The notes: generated from the sequence alone by a model not told the origin. A stretch of 44,219 nt of DNA from an uncultured Paracoccaceae bacterium (GCA_947499715.1 CANMPL010000015.1:1-44219); one strand, 5' to 3'; shown: positions 16,775 to 27,700, counted from the stretch's first letter. Made by a program: numbers and translations.

Positions 16775-17614
16775 TTAGCGTTGGCCACGCGCCATAAACG
16801 CCAAGCGTTCGAACAGATGCACGTCCTGTTCGTTCTTCAACAATGCCCCGTGCAGCTTGGGCAGGGCGTCGGCCCCGTCGCGGCGCAGATCCTCTGCGCT
16901 CAGGTCTTCGGCCAGCAGCAGTTTCAGCCAATCCAGCACTTCCGACGTCGATGGTTTCTTCTTCAACCCTTGCGTTTCACGCACCTCATAGAATTGCGTC
17001 AGCGCCGCCGTCAGCAGCGCCTCTTTGATGCCAGGGTGATGCACTTCCACGATCTTGCGCAACGTCTCAATCTCGGGAAAGCGGATATAGTGGAAAAAGC
17101 AGCGCCGCAGGAAGGCATCAGGCAGTTCTTTTTCGTTATTCGACGTAATGATGACAATTGGACGCACTTTTGCTGCGATGGTCTCACCCGTCTCGTAGAC
17201 GTGAAATTCCATCTTATCGAGTTCTTGCAGCAGATCGTTCGGAAACTCGATATCCGCCTTGTCGATCTCATCAATCAGCAAGACAACCTTACTCTCGGCG
17301 GCAAAGGCCTGCCAAAGCTTGCCGCGCTTGATGTAATTGCCGACGTCATGCACCTTTTCATCGCCCAGCTGGCTGTCCCGCAATCGGCTGACCGCGTCAT
17401 ATTCATATAGGCCTTGCTGGGCTTTGGTGGTTGATTTGATGTGCCACTCGATCATCGGCAGGCCAAGTGCGGCACTGACCTGACGGGCCAGTTCTGTCTT
17501 GCCGGTGCCGGGCTCGCCCTTGACCAGCAACGGGCGTTCCAGCGTCACCGCCGCATTCACCGCCATCGTCAGATCGTCGGTGGCCACATAGGCCTCTGTG
17601 CCTTCGAATTTCAT
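16775..17614 (-). CDS. MoxR-family AAA+ ATPase
   Basis: A cytoplasmic ATPase of 279 residues. The Walker A motif is GEPGTGKT (33-40), Walker B is LLIDEIDKAD (112-121), sensor 1 is TSNN (157-160), and the arginine pair Arg170-Arg171 is the likely finger. The start at ATG 17614 follows GGAAA; the upstream extension to 17641 has no support. MoxR ATPases act as chaperones that load or activate metal- or cofactor-containing complexes together with a VWA protein, and here the CoxE-like VWA gene lies downstream in the same direction. It is the first gene of the operon. The target complex is unknown. Confidence 0.93.
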   Translation of the reverse strand: MKFEGTEAYVATDDLTMAVNAAVTLERPLLVKGEPGTGKTELARQVSAALGLPMIEWHIKSTTKAQQGLYEYDAVSRLRDSQLGDEKVHDVGNYIKRGKLWQAFAAESKVVLLIDEIDKADIEFPNDLLQELDKMEFHVYETGETIAAKVRPIVIITSNNEKELPDAFLRRCFFHYIRFPEIETLRKIVEVHHPGIKEALLTAALTQFYEVRETQGLKKKPSTSEVLDWLKLLLAEDLSAEDLRRDGADALPKLHGALLKNEQDVHLFERLAFMARGQR

Positions 17615-17800
17615 ATCATTTCCAATTTGTTCGCGGTGCAACTTATCAACTTCTGTTAACCCTTCAACACATCGTTTTCACTGCTTTTGGGGGGTGACAT
17701 GGCCGCTGCTTGGGGCTAAACGAACCCAAGTTTTGAGGGGAACCGTTGTATGTCAGGATCAGCCGAAGAAATGACAGCCAACAACTTGAGAGGGGATGCA

Positions 17801-18223
17801 ATGAAAGCTGAAGTTTTCTTGCCTGACGATTACCGTCCCGCCGAGGACGAGCCGTTTATGAATGACCGCCAGACAGAGTATTTCCGCCGCAAGCTGCTTG
17901 ATTGGAAATCCGAAATTCTGGATGACAGCCGCGACACCGTGGCGTCAATGAAGGATCAGACGCGCAATATTCCCGACGTCGCCGACCGCGCGTCAGAGGA
18001 AACAGATCGCGCGCTGGAACTGCGCACCCGCGACCGCGAACGCAAGCTGGTTGCCAAGATCGACGCCGCACTGCGTCGCATCGAAGAAGGTGAATTCGGC
18101 TATTGTTCGATAACGGGCGAGGCGATCTCGCTCAAGCGTCTGGATGCCCGCCCCATCGCCACCATGAGCCTTGAGGCGCAAGAACGCCACGAGCGTGGCG
18201 AGAAGGTTCATCGCAAAGACTAA
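17801..18223 (+). CDS. dksA: DksA/TraR-family transcription regulator, single-Cys form
   Basis: A predicted 140-residue RNA-polymerase-binding regulator. ATG 17801 follows a strong site (GAGAGGGG, 17788-17795) and is chosen over 17750. The coiled-coil tip motif D-x-x-D-x-A is intact (Asp59, Asp62, Ala64). The zinc-finger region keeps only Cys102; the other three cysteine positions are replaced (CSITGE then ARPIAT). Such low-cysteine versions are seen in alphaproteobacterial DksA proteins and can fold without zinc. It would modulate rRNA and amino-acid promoters with ppGpp. The FAD monooxygenase starts one base after its stop. Confidence 0.88.
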   Translation: MKAEVFLPDDYRPAEDEPFMNDRQTEYFRRKLLDWKSEILDDSRDTVASMKDQTRNIPDVADRASEETDRALELRTRDRERKLVAKIDAALRRIEEGEFGYCSITGEAISLKRLDARPIATMSLEAQERHERGEKVHRKD

Positions 18224-18224
18224 G

Positions 18225-19319
18225 GTGAGCGCGCCGCATAACACGGTCGTCGGCGGCGGGCTCGCTGGCTTGGCTGTGGCGGCGGCCTTGGCGCAAAGTG
18301 GTGCCACGGTACAGCTTCATGAACGTGCATCGGCCCTGCGCACCCAAGGGGCCGGTTTGCAAATCTCTCCCAATGGCGCACGTGTCTTGCACGCCCTTGG
18401 CCTTGCCAAGCCACTTCGCGAAAAATCCATTGTTTCCAAGGCTGTCGTGCCCATAGATGGGCTGACGGGCCGCGCAGTGACACGCTTTGCATTTCCTGCG
18501 CAGGCGGCAGACGCGCCGGGATTTTCGCTTTTGCACCGGGGTGATCTGCTCGACATGCTGGCAGAGGCGTGTCGCGCCGCTGGTGTGCAGATCGTGACCG
18601 ATAGCCACCTCACACCCGACACTGCCCCCCACACCGGACGATTGCTTGCCGCAGATGGGCTGCATTCCGAATTTCGCCCTATTCTGAACGGGTTAGGGCA
18701 GCCGTTTTTCACCGGACAGGTGGCTTGGCGGGCGGTGATTGACGGCGATGCCCCACAAGAGGCCCGGATCTGGATGCTTCCGGGGCGGCATGTGGTCAGC
18801 TATCCGTTGCCGGGCGGCAAAATCAACATTGTGGCGGTGCAAGAACGCGACGCATGGGCGGAGGAAGGCTGGTCGCACACCGATGATCCAGCACATCTGC
18901 AATCTGCATTTGATGATGCAGCTTCGCCTTTGAAGACTTTGTTATCACAAGTAAAAACCGTCAATTTGTGGGGGCTTTTCCGTCACGATGTCGCAGAGAC
19001 ATGGGCCGAAGATGAGGTCTATTTGCTTGGTGATGCGGCCCATCCAACATTGCCGTTTTTGGCCCAAGGCGCGAACCTCGCGCTGGAAGACGCCTGGGTT
19101 CTTTCGCAATGTCTGTCGCGCGGTGGCGACTATCAAGCACTGCGGCGCACGCGGGTCAAACGCGCGATTGCGGCGGCGAATGCCAATGCCGTCAACTATC
19201 ATCTTTCAGGGCTGCGCCGCACAGCGTCACATGCTGCCTTGCGGGCGATTGGCGCGGTGGCGCCGAACGCATTTCTGTCAAGATTATCATGGCTTTATGA
19301 CCATGACGTCACCCGCTAG
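18225..19319 (+). CDS. FAD-dependent monooxygenase (salicylate-hydroxylase-like)
   Basis: A predicted 364-residue flavoprotein of the class A hydroxylase group. The FAD fold starts with VVGGGLAGL (residues 9-17), the NAD(P)H-linked DG motif reads AADGLHSEF, and the second FAD motif reads LLGDAAHPTLPFLAQG with the flavin-binding GD. The best start is GTG 18225, one base after the DksA stop; the upstream ATG at 18171 lies inside DksA. No good ribosome site precedes it, so it may rely on coupling to DksA. The substrate is unknown; candidates in this group include salicylate, 6-hydroxynicotinate and ubiquinone precursors. It overlaps the convergent next gene by 11 bases. Confidence 0.85.
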   Translation: MSAPHNTVVGGGLAGLAVAAALAQSGATVQLHERASALRTQGAGLQISPNGARVLHALGLAKPLREKSIVSKAVVPIDGLTGRAVTRFAFPAQAADAPGFSLLHRGDLLDMLAEACRAAGVQIVTDSHLTPDTAPHTGRLLAADGLHSEFRPILNGLGQPFFTGQVAWRAVIDGDAPQEARIWMLPGRHVVSYPLPGGKINIVAVQERDAWAEEGWSHTDDPAHLQSAFDDAASPLKTLLSQVKTVNLWGLFRHDVAETWAEDEVYLLGDAAHPTLPFLAQGANLALEDAWVLSQCLSRGGDYQALRRTRVKRAIAAANANAVNYHLSGLRRTASHAALRAIGAVAPNAFLSRLSWLYDHDVTR

Positions 19320-19647
19320 GCCAATTCGCCCCGGCCTCTGCCGTGGCGCGTTCCAGCACCTCCATCGTTTGAAAATCGACGCGGTAAACGTCGTCTTCGA
19401 TGCGGAAATAGACCCAACCGTCTTTGGCGTCCGGCAGGCTATACCAGCGGGCGTTCAGGACCATGGAGTATTTGCCGCGTTCGAGGATCTCTCCGATCTC
19501 GACAGGGGGCGGGCCAAGGTCGCGCGTCGTCTTGGGAACGCTGATGATCTTGGCCGTCGCACATCCGGCGCCGGTATTGGCGGTCAGACATTGGGCCGAT
19601 AGTTCGGCAGGCAATAAAGCTAATGATATGATCGCGATACGCAGCAT
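19309..19647 (-). CDS. Small exported protein of unknown function
   Basis: A 112-residue protein with a signal peptide (MLRIAIISLALLPAELSAQ, cleavage after about residue 18), then two cysteines (positions 20 and 29) that could form a disulfide, and a compact beta-rich C-terminal part. I do not recognise a family. It starts 3 bases after the exonuclease III stop and is probably co-transcribed with it. Its 3' end overlaps the convergent monooxygenase gene. Confidence 0.75.
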   Translation of the reverse strand: MLRIAIISLALLPAELSAQCLTANTGAGCATAKIISVPKTTRDLGPPPVEIGEILERGKYSMVLNARWYSLPDAKDGWVYFRIEDDVYRVDFQTMEVLERATAEAGANWPSG

Positions 19648-19650
19648 TCT

Positions 19651-20457
19651 TTAAGCGGCCAACTCGACCCAAACCGGCACGTGATCGGACGGTTTTTCGC
19701 GTCCTCGGACAGCGCTTTCGATCCAGCAGCCTTGCAGCAGATCGGCACATTGCGGGGTCAGTAGAAAGTGGTCGATGCGGATGCCGTCGTTGCGATCCCA
19801 TGCGCCCGCTTGGTAGTCCCAGAAGGAATAATGCCCGTCACCAAGGGTCGTGGCGCGAAAAGCTTCCGTAAAACCAAGGTGTTGGATGCGGCGGAAAGCC
19901 TCTCGTGAGGGCAGGCGATGAAGGGCGTCCTTGGTCCAGGCCTCTGGCCTCTTGGCGTCTTCTGCCTGTGGTATGATGTTGTAATCGCCTGCCATTAGTG
20001 CTGGTATCTCATTCGCCATAAGTGTCTGAGCACGTTGATATAATCTGTCCATCCAGCCCATTTTATAGGCGTATTTACCGCCCTCTACTGGGGTGCCGTC
20101 ATCGTTGAGCTCCACCGGATTGCCGTTGGGCAGGTAAAGCCCGCAAACACGGACCGGGGTGTCGCCCATGACGGTCGCTTCGATCCAGCGGGCCTGTGCG
20201 TCACTGTCATCGCCGGGCAGGCCGCGGGTGATGTCCTCGAGCGGGATTTTGGACAGGATGGCCACACCGTTAAAGCCTTTTTGTCCATGTGTTTCAACGA
20301 TATAGCCCATGTCTTCAAAGTGGGTGCGCGGAAAGTTTTCGTCGACCGACTTGATCTCTTGCAGCAGCGCGACATCCGGTTGGCTTTCGTTGAGCCAGTC
20401 CGTCAGGGCGCCGATGCGCGCCTTGATGCCGTTGATGTTGAATGTCGCGATCTTCAT
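19651..20457 (-). CDS. xthA: Exodeoxyribonuclease III
   Basis: A 268-residue member of the ExoIII/AP-endonuclease family. Catalytic residues are in place: Glu34 in LLQEIK (metal), Asp158 and Asn160 in GDYN (a variant of the usual GDFN), Asp229 in IDHFLL, and the final Asp258-His259 pair in SDHVP. It cuts abasic sites and degrades DNA from 3' ends in base excision repair. It is the first gene of a short leftward unit. Upstream there is a striking array of three 11-base repeats. In Rhodobacterales I recall xthA lying close to erpA and the dGTPase gene; here about 10 kb separate them. Confidence 0.95.
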   Translation of the reverse strand: MKIATFNINGIKARIGALTDWLNESQPDVALLQEIKSVDENFPRTHFEDMGYIVETHGQKGFNGVAILSKIPLEDITRGLPGDDSDAQARWIEATVMGDTPVRVCGLYLPNGNPVELNDDGTPVEGGKYAYKMGWMDRLYQRAQTLMANEIPALMAGDYNIIPQAEDAKRPEAWTKDALHRLPSREAFRRIQHLGFTEAFRATTLGDGHYSFWDYQAGAWDRNDGIRIDHFLLTPQCADLLQGCWIESAVRGREKPSDHVPVWVELAA

Positions 20458-20490
20458 GAAATCCTACCCCTGCGTTCGCCCGAATATCGA

Positions 20491-20523
20491 CCATGCAGAA
20501 ACCATGCACAACCCATGCACATA
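20491..20523. repeat. Three 11-base direct repeats upstream of xthA
   Basis: CCATGCA occurs at 20491, 20502 and 20513, exactly 11 bases apart, so all copies face the same side of the helix. A related ATGCATG sits at about 20540. The array lies 34-66 bases before the xthA start and could be a regulator binding site or a small tandem duplication. Confidence 0.6.
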
Positions 20524-20617
20524 GTGGCAACATACCATATGCATGAGAGTGTTAATGTCGGTTAACTAAAACAGCAGAGGAAAAAGCGGTCGACATTCCA
20601 AGGGCCGAACTGGCGCC

Positions 20618-21313
20618 TTAAATGCTGATCCGCCTACCATTCCAAACGCCATCGAATGACTTGACCAAGCAACGGGTGAATGACCCGCGAACGAGATCGT
20701 CATGGTGCATCACGTCCATCGCGCTTTTGTGCGGATCATTTTTGTAAGCAAAATTCATCACGGCAGACAGATTGTCCCACATTGACAGGGTGGCGCCGTC
20801 AATCGCCGGACTGTCGGCCAAGATCTGCGCTTCGAATTGGACCGTATCTAGATCTTGAATGGCCTTTCGCACGACATGGGTGCCTTGCCCAAAAGCAAGC
20901 GCCCCCGGTCCCAAGTTGCCGATGCCTGCCGAAGTAATGATGAAAACGGGGGCGTCTTTCTGAGGACGCGCAGCGAGTGTTAGAGGCAAGGGATTGGGGT
21001 GCCCGCCAATCCAATTGACATCACCATGGGTCGCAAAGGGCAGGAAAAGTCCGGTTGAGACGGTTTTGGCGGTCTTGAGAAGAGGAATAAGCGTGTTTCG
21101 CTGTTCAAGGTACTGGCTCGCGGCACTTTCATTTGGCCAAAACGTCAGCCAACTGCGGATGTTGCGTCCGCGACTTGGGTAGCCGCCCACCGACCAAAGG
21201 GTTTCTGATCCGGCGACTTGCCCCATTGCCTTTGCAGGCATGGAACTTTGGTCAGATCCGGCCGAGAGATTGCCATCGAAATGCGCAGAAATCAGAGAAA
21301 TTGCGTTGGTCAT
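20618..21313 (-). CDS. CrtA-like (spheroidene monooxygenase-like) protein
   Basis: A predicted 231-residue soluble protein. The start at ATG 21313 is chosen because the upstream in-frame start is a TTG without support. The layout resembles CrtA: a strand region VFIITSAGIG near residue 125 and the region GATLSMWDN followed by FAY and, near the C-terminus, FDGVWNG. These match the order of GxxSxW, FAYG and the terminal Trp-Gly in the carotenoid ketolase family. No other carotenoid genes are nearby, so the substrate is unclear and it may be only a distant relative. It sits between xthA and the erpA fragment. Confidence 0.5.
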   Translation of the reverse strand: MTNAISLISAHFDGNLSAGSDQSSMPAKAMGQVAGSETLWSVGGYPSRGRNIRSWLTFWPNESAASQYLEQRNTLIPLLKTAKTVSTGLFLPFATHGDVNWIGGHPNPLPLTLAARPQKDAPVFIITSAGIGNLGPGALAFGQGTHVVRKAIQDLDTVQFEAQILADSPAIDGATLSMWDNLSAVMNFAYKNDPHKSAMDVMHHDDLVRGSFTRCLVKSFDGVWNGRRISI

Positions 21314-21472
21314 ATGCGTTGTCCAATGGGTGCGTGGTTTCAAAAGTCGTTTGAATTGACGCTATCCGCAGATGGGAAAATCACCAAACGAAAGACGTCA
21401 ATGGATGGTGCGGCCAGACAAAGACGAGAGTGGGGGTAAGGCCCCACCTACATCCTTGCAGGACCGTTACAT

Positions 21473-21673
21473 CTAAAGGGACGTGCCGCAGCCGCACGAA
21501 GAAGTCGCATTTGGGTTGTTGATGGCGAAGCGCGCGCCGACCAGTACGACGGTGAAGTCGGTGTCGGTTACGGTCATGCAGGGCCGCGATACGTTGCCGA
21601 TCATGACCTTTTCGCCCGCGCCTTCAAGGACCAGATTGTCGCTTTTGATCAGGGAAAGCATACGGTCCACCAT
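21473..21673 (-). pseudogene. 5'-truncated erpA copy
   Basis: The open frame matches the second half of ErpA (from DDLVLEGAGEK to the C-terminal SCGCGTS). It lacks the first half, including the first cluster cysteine, so it cannot bind an Fe-S cluster in the normal way. By eye the nucleotide match with 30222-30385 is about three quarters, which means an old copy. Upstream of the matching part the frame reads unrelated basic sequence back to a stop at 21725-21727. It has the same orientation as intact erpA on the far side of the RTX gene. Confidence 0.8.
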
Positions 21674-21782
21674 GCCCTTTGACTTTGCGCGGATCTTAAC
21701 GGCGATCTTAGCCTTTCGTTTACTTTATTGGCTTTGTCCCTCAAACTAGATCTAGCGGGTTAAGGGTGGGTTGGATCAAGAT

Positions 21783-24700
21783 ATGACGACAGTGACGATT
21801 AACGATCCATCGGATCTTCATCCTTGGTTTCAACGCGTCGTGACGCGCGATACGGATGGGTTTCTGCTCAGCCAGCAGATCACTTACGACGACGGTCGTA
21901 TCCAATTTGTCAGCTATAGCGCCGGATCTGTCGTGAGCCGGACGTGGACAGACCCATCGGATCAATGGGGCTGGACGTCCCGTTCGCTCACGTTTGATGC
22001 TGTCAGCGGGTATAAAACGACCCAGACGCTGACCCGCGATGACGGATCGGATGTGACGACCACCTTTGTGGATTCAAAGGTGTCGACCAGGTCAACGCAA
22101 GATTCGGGGAATGTTCAGAGCTGGTCCAGCAAACTTGACACATTTGATGCCAGCGGGCGCATTGCCAGCACGACAACGCGTTTTGATGACGGGCGCCTGT
22201 CTTCTATCGGGTATCAGGATGGTGTCCTTGCGTCGCGGACAGACACGGATGCGCTGGATGCCTTCAACTGGTCTACAAAGGTCTTCAGTTATGACGCGAA
22301 TGGACGCGTTGTTGATGTTACGACGACGCGCGACGATGGCGTCGTTGTGGTCACGACACCCGCGGCTGGGCCTGCGTCATCCACGGTGGTGCGCACAGAT
22401 ACGGCGGATGTGTTCAATTGGAACGAAATTCGTATTTCATATGACGCGTCAGGTGACATTGCCCAAAGGGTCGTGGTCAATGACGACGGGCAGGAAAGCA
22501 CAACGCAATATGTGAACGGGCAGCGCAGCCAGACCACATTGCTTGATCTGAATGATGTGGACGGATTGACCAGTCGGGTCACGACCTATCTGGCGGATGG
22601 CCGCGTTGCTGCGGTGACAACCACCTATGATGACGGACGGGTCGCAGACAAAAGCTTTGGCAACGGCGTTGCCGCGACACTGACAATCACAGACCATGGC
22701 GATAACTATGTTTGGGGAACATGCACGACGACGTTTGGTGTTGATGGTGTCATCAGCCAACAACAACAAACCTTTGACGATGGTCGCGTGCAGGTCACTG
22801 ATTTTGCGGCGGGTTTGCGCGATCATGCGATATGGTCGGACCCGCTGAATGCCTATGGTTGGTCGAGCATTCAACAGACCTTTGGAAGCAATGGCGCGCT
22901 GCTGTTCAGTGAATTTGCCTTTGACGATGGGCGCTTGGCCTTTCGTGACGCGCGGGGGCAGGACATTGTGGGTGGTCAAATATCCGGCGGCGTGACCGAG
23001 GATTCCGCCGCAACATTGGAAACCTCGGGTTCGCTGTCGATCAACGCGACCTTTCAGGGCAACCAAAGCTTTGTTGCCCAAGACGGAACGGCTGGCAGCA
23101 ACGGGCACGGCACCTTCTTTTTGCTGGCCAACGGGGATTGGCGGTATGAGGCCGACAACAGTCAAGGCGCGATTGACGCGCTACCGGCAGGGGCCACGCT
23201 AACCGACAGCTTTGTCGCACTGACGCCAGATGGGGTCGCGCAAACCGTCACGGTGACCATCACCGGCGCAAACGACGCACCTGTTGTTGCCCCGCTGATG
23301 GCAACAACGGATGAAACACAAACGGCGTTTGATATCGCACTCTTGGCGTCGGCCAGCGACGTGGACACTGGCGATATGTTGTCGGTGGAAAACCTGGCCG
23401 AAGACGCAACCAACTTTGGCGGTTTCACGCTTTCCGGTGCGACGCTGACCTATGACGCGTCGGCGTTCGAGGGGCTGGCTGCGGGCGAAAGTCAGATCAT
23501 CAATTTCACCTACGACGTTGTGGATACAAACGGTGGTCGCACGGCAAACGCGCTGGAATTGACCGTTGAAGGGCGTGATCCGGCTTTTGAGGCAGCGGAC
23601 GACGATTTTTCGACCGATGAAGACACGTCCTTTTCCGGCGATGTTTCAACCAATGATGAACCCAATGGCGGCGTCTATTCTGTTGTTTCGGGGCCGGATG
23701 GCGATCTGACGTTGAATGCGGATGGATCGTTTGATTATGAACCGGGCGCATTCTTTGCGGGGCTGGCCGATGGCGATACGGCAACGGACAGCTTTACCTA
23801 TCAGATCGACACCGGCAGCGATGTGACGCAGGCCACGGTGACGATCGAAATCAGCGGGCTGAATGATGGGCCGACGCAGGTCGCGCCGCGCGTGGTGGAT
23901 GTGCGTCTGGTCACCGAAGATCAGACCGAAACGCAAGGCGGCAATGGTCATTCTTTGGCACCGTCTATTTCGGCGGATGGCGACAGCATTTCGTATGATT
24001 CATCGGCAAGCGATCTGATTTCCGGTGACACAAATGCGCGTACCGATGTCTATGTCGAAGACGCGAGCGAAACCAACAGCCGGGCCAATGTTCAAAACGG
24101 CACCAACGCGCAAACCATCACCGACGGTGCATCCGGTGCCGCTTTGAGTGCGGACGGGGGCGTGGTCGTATTCCAATCGCGTGCCAGTGATCTTGTGCCG
24201 ATGGATGGTGATGGTGATCCGGTCCCGAACAACAATCGGATCGACATTTATGTGCGGGACGTTGTCAGTGGAGGAACCGCGCTGCTGATACAAGATGGCG
24301 TTGACGGGCAGCGTCTGGACGGCAATTCGCAGAATGCTTCGGTCTCTGCGGACGGACGCTTTGTGGTCTTCCAAAGCAATGCGACCAATCTGGTCACGGC
24401 GGTTGATGATAATTCATCAGGTGGCAGTAGCCTTGATGATATCTTCCTGCACGATCGCCAGACTGGCGAGACTGTGATGATCTCTCAGGATGTGGGAACG
24501 GTTGAGGCCGCGGCGGCGTTCAATCCATCCATTTCGGCTGATGGCAAGACGGTGGTCTTCCTGACCGCGAACAGCTTTGACGTGGCCGACACCAATGGGT
24601 TGGTCGACATTTATGCCTATGACGTCGCCCTTGGCGGATTGACGTTGGTGTCGCAAAGCACCGGCGGTGTCGTTGGCAATCAGGACGCGATATCGTTCAC

Positions 24701-27700
24701 AGGTGGGCAGGCCGTATCGACCCCGTCGGTGTCGGCGAATGGACGGTTTGTGACGTGGGTATCGCGGGCCGACAACTTGGTGGCGGGTGACACCAACAAC
24801 AGCGATGACGTTTTTGTTCACGACCTTGAGACGGGCGAAACCTCGCGCGTTTCAGTCTCATCCACTGGGGTTGAAGGCGACGGGGCGAGTTTTGATGCCC
24901 AAATCTCGGACAACGGGCGGTTCGTGGCGTTTGAATCGCAGGCAACCAATCTTGATGGCGTGACGCCCGACACTAATGGCGCCAACGATATCTTTGTCCA
25001 TGATCGCCTGACGGGCGAGACGATCCGCGTTTCGGTGACGCCTGACCTTGCCAATGAACCGGCCGGAAGCCAGCCGGATATCTCGGCGGATGGATCGCAC
25101 GTTGTCTTTTCCTCTGCCACGGTGGCTGCGAATTTTGACGACCGCGTCACGACAGGCAATGTCAGCGATATTTATGTCGCCGAGATTGATACGTCAGGCT
25201 TTGCGCTGACGGCCAATGCCGCGCAGCTTTTGATTGATCTGCGGAACGATTGGACGGATGTCGATGGCGGCGATCTGGACTTTGCAAACATCACCGTCAC
25301 AACAGATGATCCTACTTTGGGGCGCGCGATTACCTTCACAGAAGTGGTGGACGGCGCTGGCAATGTGACGGGCATCACACTGGATCCGGCGCAATTCGTG
25401 TCGCTGGGTCAATACGATACGGAATTGCTGAGCGTGAGTTATGACGTGTCCGACGGGATCGACACCGTGTCTGGTGTGTCGGGCGTCGCGGTCAACGGCG
25501 TCAATGACGCGCCTGTCGGTGTGGATGGGACTTTTGACGTCAATCAGGGCACGACCCTGAACGGCAGCTTTATGGCCACCGATGCGGATGGCGATGCGCT
25601 GAACTTTGCAAACCTGTCGACCGGGCTTTCAGGGTCGTTGACGGTGCTGGAGAATGGCAGCTTTAGCTATACGGCAGGCGCTGGGCAGACGGTCGGCGAT
25701 GTGGTTTCGATTGGCGTTTTCGATGACGCCGGCGGGATCACCACCCTGACAGCCACATTTGATGTGAATGTTGCGCCGACCTTTACGGCCCCTGCGGCGG
25801 TGCAGGTTGCCCTGACCCAAGAGATTGACCCAAATGCTGCCAACGCCATTGATATCAGCGCGTTCTTCGATGATGCCGCCGGATCCAGTCTGACCTATGA
25901 CGCGGTGATTGCCGGGCAATCGGCTTTGCCCAGCGGGCTGCGCATCGACAGTGCCACAGGGATAATCAGCGGCACGCCGACGACCAATGAAGTGGTGCGC
26001 ATCGCGGTGACGGCCACAGATGCTGGCGGGTTGGCGACGACAGGTGCATTCTGGCTGGGCATCGTTGATGGCACGCTGACAGGCGGTGCCACAGCAGAGG
26101 TTCTGACGGACGATGGTTTCTCGCGTCTGGTAGACGGGCAGGCGGGAAACGACAGCCTGTTTGGTGGCGATCAGGCGGACATTTTCGTGCATCGGTTGGG
26201 TGATGGTCTGGATATCATCGACGAAACGGGCCTTTCGGACACGGATCACCTGGTGTTGGTTGGCTATGCCTCTACCGACGTGGTGTTTGAGCGTCTGTCA
26301 GCCAATCCCTTTGAACAAAAGGGTCTTGATTTGCTGATCCGCCCTGCTGCCGGGGACTTTGATTTCAGCCAAGGTGTGATCGTGCGTAACGGTCTTGGTA
26401 CGGAAGGTTCTACCCGACGGATATCTGAGTATCATTTTGACGATGGCGTAACCCTGACAGACACTGAGGTTCGCGCGCTTATCCTTGCTGGGGAAACCAC
26501 AAGTGGGATGGATGATATCCGTGGTTTTGGGGGGGCGGATACCCTTGATGGTGGCGCAGGCGATGATGTGCTGCGTGGTGGGGACGGCAGTGATCTTTAT
26601 ATTTATGAGGCAGGCAACGGGCATGACACGATCCGGGAGACTGGCCGTCTTGACACCGATATCGTCCAGATCGGCTATGACATTGGTGATGCAAGTTTTG
26701 CCCAAGGCGCCGGATCCGATGACCTGCTTATCGACTTTGGCGGCGGCGATGCGCTGACACTGATCAACACGATCAACGGCTCAGTTGTCGACGGGATTGA
26801 GACGTTGCGTTTTGCGGATGGTGATCTGTCGATGGCGGACGTGCGCAATATCCTGACCGAACAACAGGCCACAAGCGGGGACGACGTTGTCATTGGTTTT
26901 GACCGGAGTGAAACGCTTGATGGTAAAGCGGGCAACGATACGCTGGTCGGTGGCGATGGGGCAGATACCTATGTCTATCGGGCTGGTGGCGGTGATGACG
27001 TCGTGCTGGACCAGGGCGCGGGGGACTACGATAACCTGACGGTCTTTGATTTCACGATTGATTACGACCATGTCGATGGCGTCATAAACCCCGGTAGTCA
27101 GGTCACTTTCGCGCGGAGCGCTGACGTTGAAGCGCATTTTGTGACCGACGATCTTGTTGTGCTTTTGGACGACGGCGCGGGGGCCACCGGGCAGGTCACA
27201 TTGATTGATGCGCTGACGGGCGATCCACAAAATGGGATCGAAGGTCTGATTTTCGATGCGAGCGGTGTGACGCTTACGATGGCGCAGGTCCGCTCTGATC
27301 TGATCGCCCAGCAACAAACTGCGGGCGATGATCTGGTCTATGGGTTTTCAACAGGCGATACCATTGTGGGCGGCACCGGGAACGATACGCTGACCGGGCG
27401 CGACGGACTTGATATCTACGTCTTCAGCGCCGGGGATGGCCATGATGTTGTTGCGGACATGGGGAATGGTGACAACGACCGTGTTCAATTCACGGACCGC
27501 AACTTGGCCGATTTCACAATCACTTATGGCCTTGGGGATGACAAAACCATCATTTTCGAAGCGGGCAGCGACCGGATTGAGGTCATTGGCGCGCTTGGTG
27601 GTGGGACGCTCAACAACATCGCGTTCTTTGACTTTGCCGATCAGACGCTGACCGAGTTGGAGATGCGTCAGCATGTCGTTGATCAAGCCCTGACGCAGGG

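Noticed and set aside
21746-21755. CTAGATCTAG palindrome upstream of the RTX gene
   Set aside because: Ten bases only, no nearby partner site; too short to claim as an operator.
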